The notes under the pieces are model-generated. The model saw only the letters and a program-made list of their open reading frames with translations. It was not told the DNA's origin and ran no database searches. From Gammaproteobacteria bacterium (lineage in GTDB: Bacteria; Pseudomonadota; Gammaproteobacteria; Ga0077536): a stretch of 42,611 bases of DNA. The stretch is from contig JACPPA010000001.1 in assembly GCA_016191285.1 (NCBI GenBank), forward strand, positions 1 to 42,611. Direction: 5' to 3'. Below are positions 42,493 to 42,611 of the stretch, one piece after another; position 1 is the stretch's first letter; each line of letters opens with the position of its first letter. The translations under genes were made by a program, and so were the position numbers.

Positions 42493-42611
42493 GTGTGGGT
42501 AAAAATGAGTAGATGCTCAAGTTGTAAAGCCTATTTTCATAGGGTTCGCTGCATATTTGAGGTAAGGATAAATCTGGCATGATTTGCCAATGCCTAAAAC
42601 ACCTAAGCGCC
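42477..42611 (+). mobile_element. Left end of a probable ISL3-type insertion sequence
   Basis: From 42477 the sequence starts GGCTCTTCCGG, like ISL3-family termini as I recall them, exactly where the CBM48 frame is broken. AT-rich DNA follows. A start codon at 42590 (MPKTPKR...) may begin its transposase, which runs off the window. The other end and any target duplication are outside. Confidence 0.45.

Overview
The window looks like chromosomal DNA of a non-enteric gammaproteobacterium. The minus-strand order recA-recX-alaS-lysC-csrA-tRNA-Ser(GCU) (12.4 to 6.4 kb) is the classical gammaproteobacterial arrangement, familiar from Pseudomonas. The rest is accessory: surface-protein genes, decayed immunity genes, transposase scraps, and a large heavy-metal and copper resistance region. 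No species can be named from the sequence.

Layout. 0.1-2.2 kb: the 3' end of a BtuB-like TonB-dependent receptor, followed by two exported proteins with VPLPA/PEP-CTERM-type tails, one of them DUF4465-like. This looks like a surface acquisition locus, possibly for cobalamin. 2.4-6.0 kb: an AT-richer island beside the 3' end of tRNA-Ser. It holds small orphan genes, an IS5-like scrap, a GDCCVxC protein, a collapsed CBASS operon (CD-NTase tail plus Cap15-like tail, both lacking their essential N-terminal parts), and two tandem DUF6988-like genes, the second with an in-frame amber codon. 6.4-12.7 kb: the conserved housekeeping block. 12.8-16.0 kb: a GH63/MGH1-like glycosidase translationally coupled to gluconokinase. 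16.0-16.7 kb: a 14-nt tandem array running into a REP-like hairpin, then a second palindromic repeat.

16.7-20.8 kb: a second GDCCVxC gene, an ArsR-rhodanese fusion regulator, a sterol-desaturase-like hydroxylase and a TVP38-rhodanese fusion, which together suggest persulfide or sulfane-sulfur biology. Next come a Met-rich exported protein and a SHOCT protein behind an excellent FNR-type promoter, then a rhodanese remnant. 20.8-28.1 kb: a czc-type efflux operon (small His-rich exported protein, CzcB, CzcA, DUF3240, CzcC, CzcD) on the minus strand. 28.4-31.2 kb: an ATP-grasp protein of unknown function and a GH144/glucoamylase-like protein. 31.2-34.7 kb: an IS3 scrap, then copB, copA and a Met-rich DUF6799-like protein.

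34.9-40.4 kb is the most unusual part. A tightly overlapping minus-strand operon encodes a Spy-like exported sensor/chaperone, a membrane-anchored FAD/NAD(P)H/2Fe-2S reductase with a Met/His/Cys-rich periplasmic head, a b-type cytochrome with two His-x13-His pairs, and a seven-haem c-type cytochrome. A Met-rich coiled-coil protein and an EF-hand protein precede it. I infer a transmembrane electron-transfer chain from cytoplasmic NAD(P)H to periplasmic haems, tied to metal stress. The window ends with a small His-rich exported protein, a MerR regulator with a three-position cysteine pattern, and a CBM48 gene cut by what looks like the left end of an ISL3-type insertion sequence.
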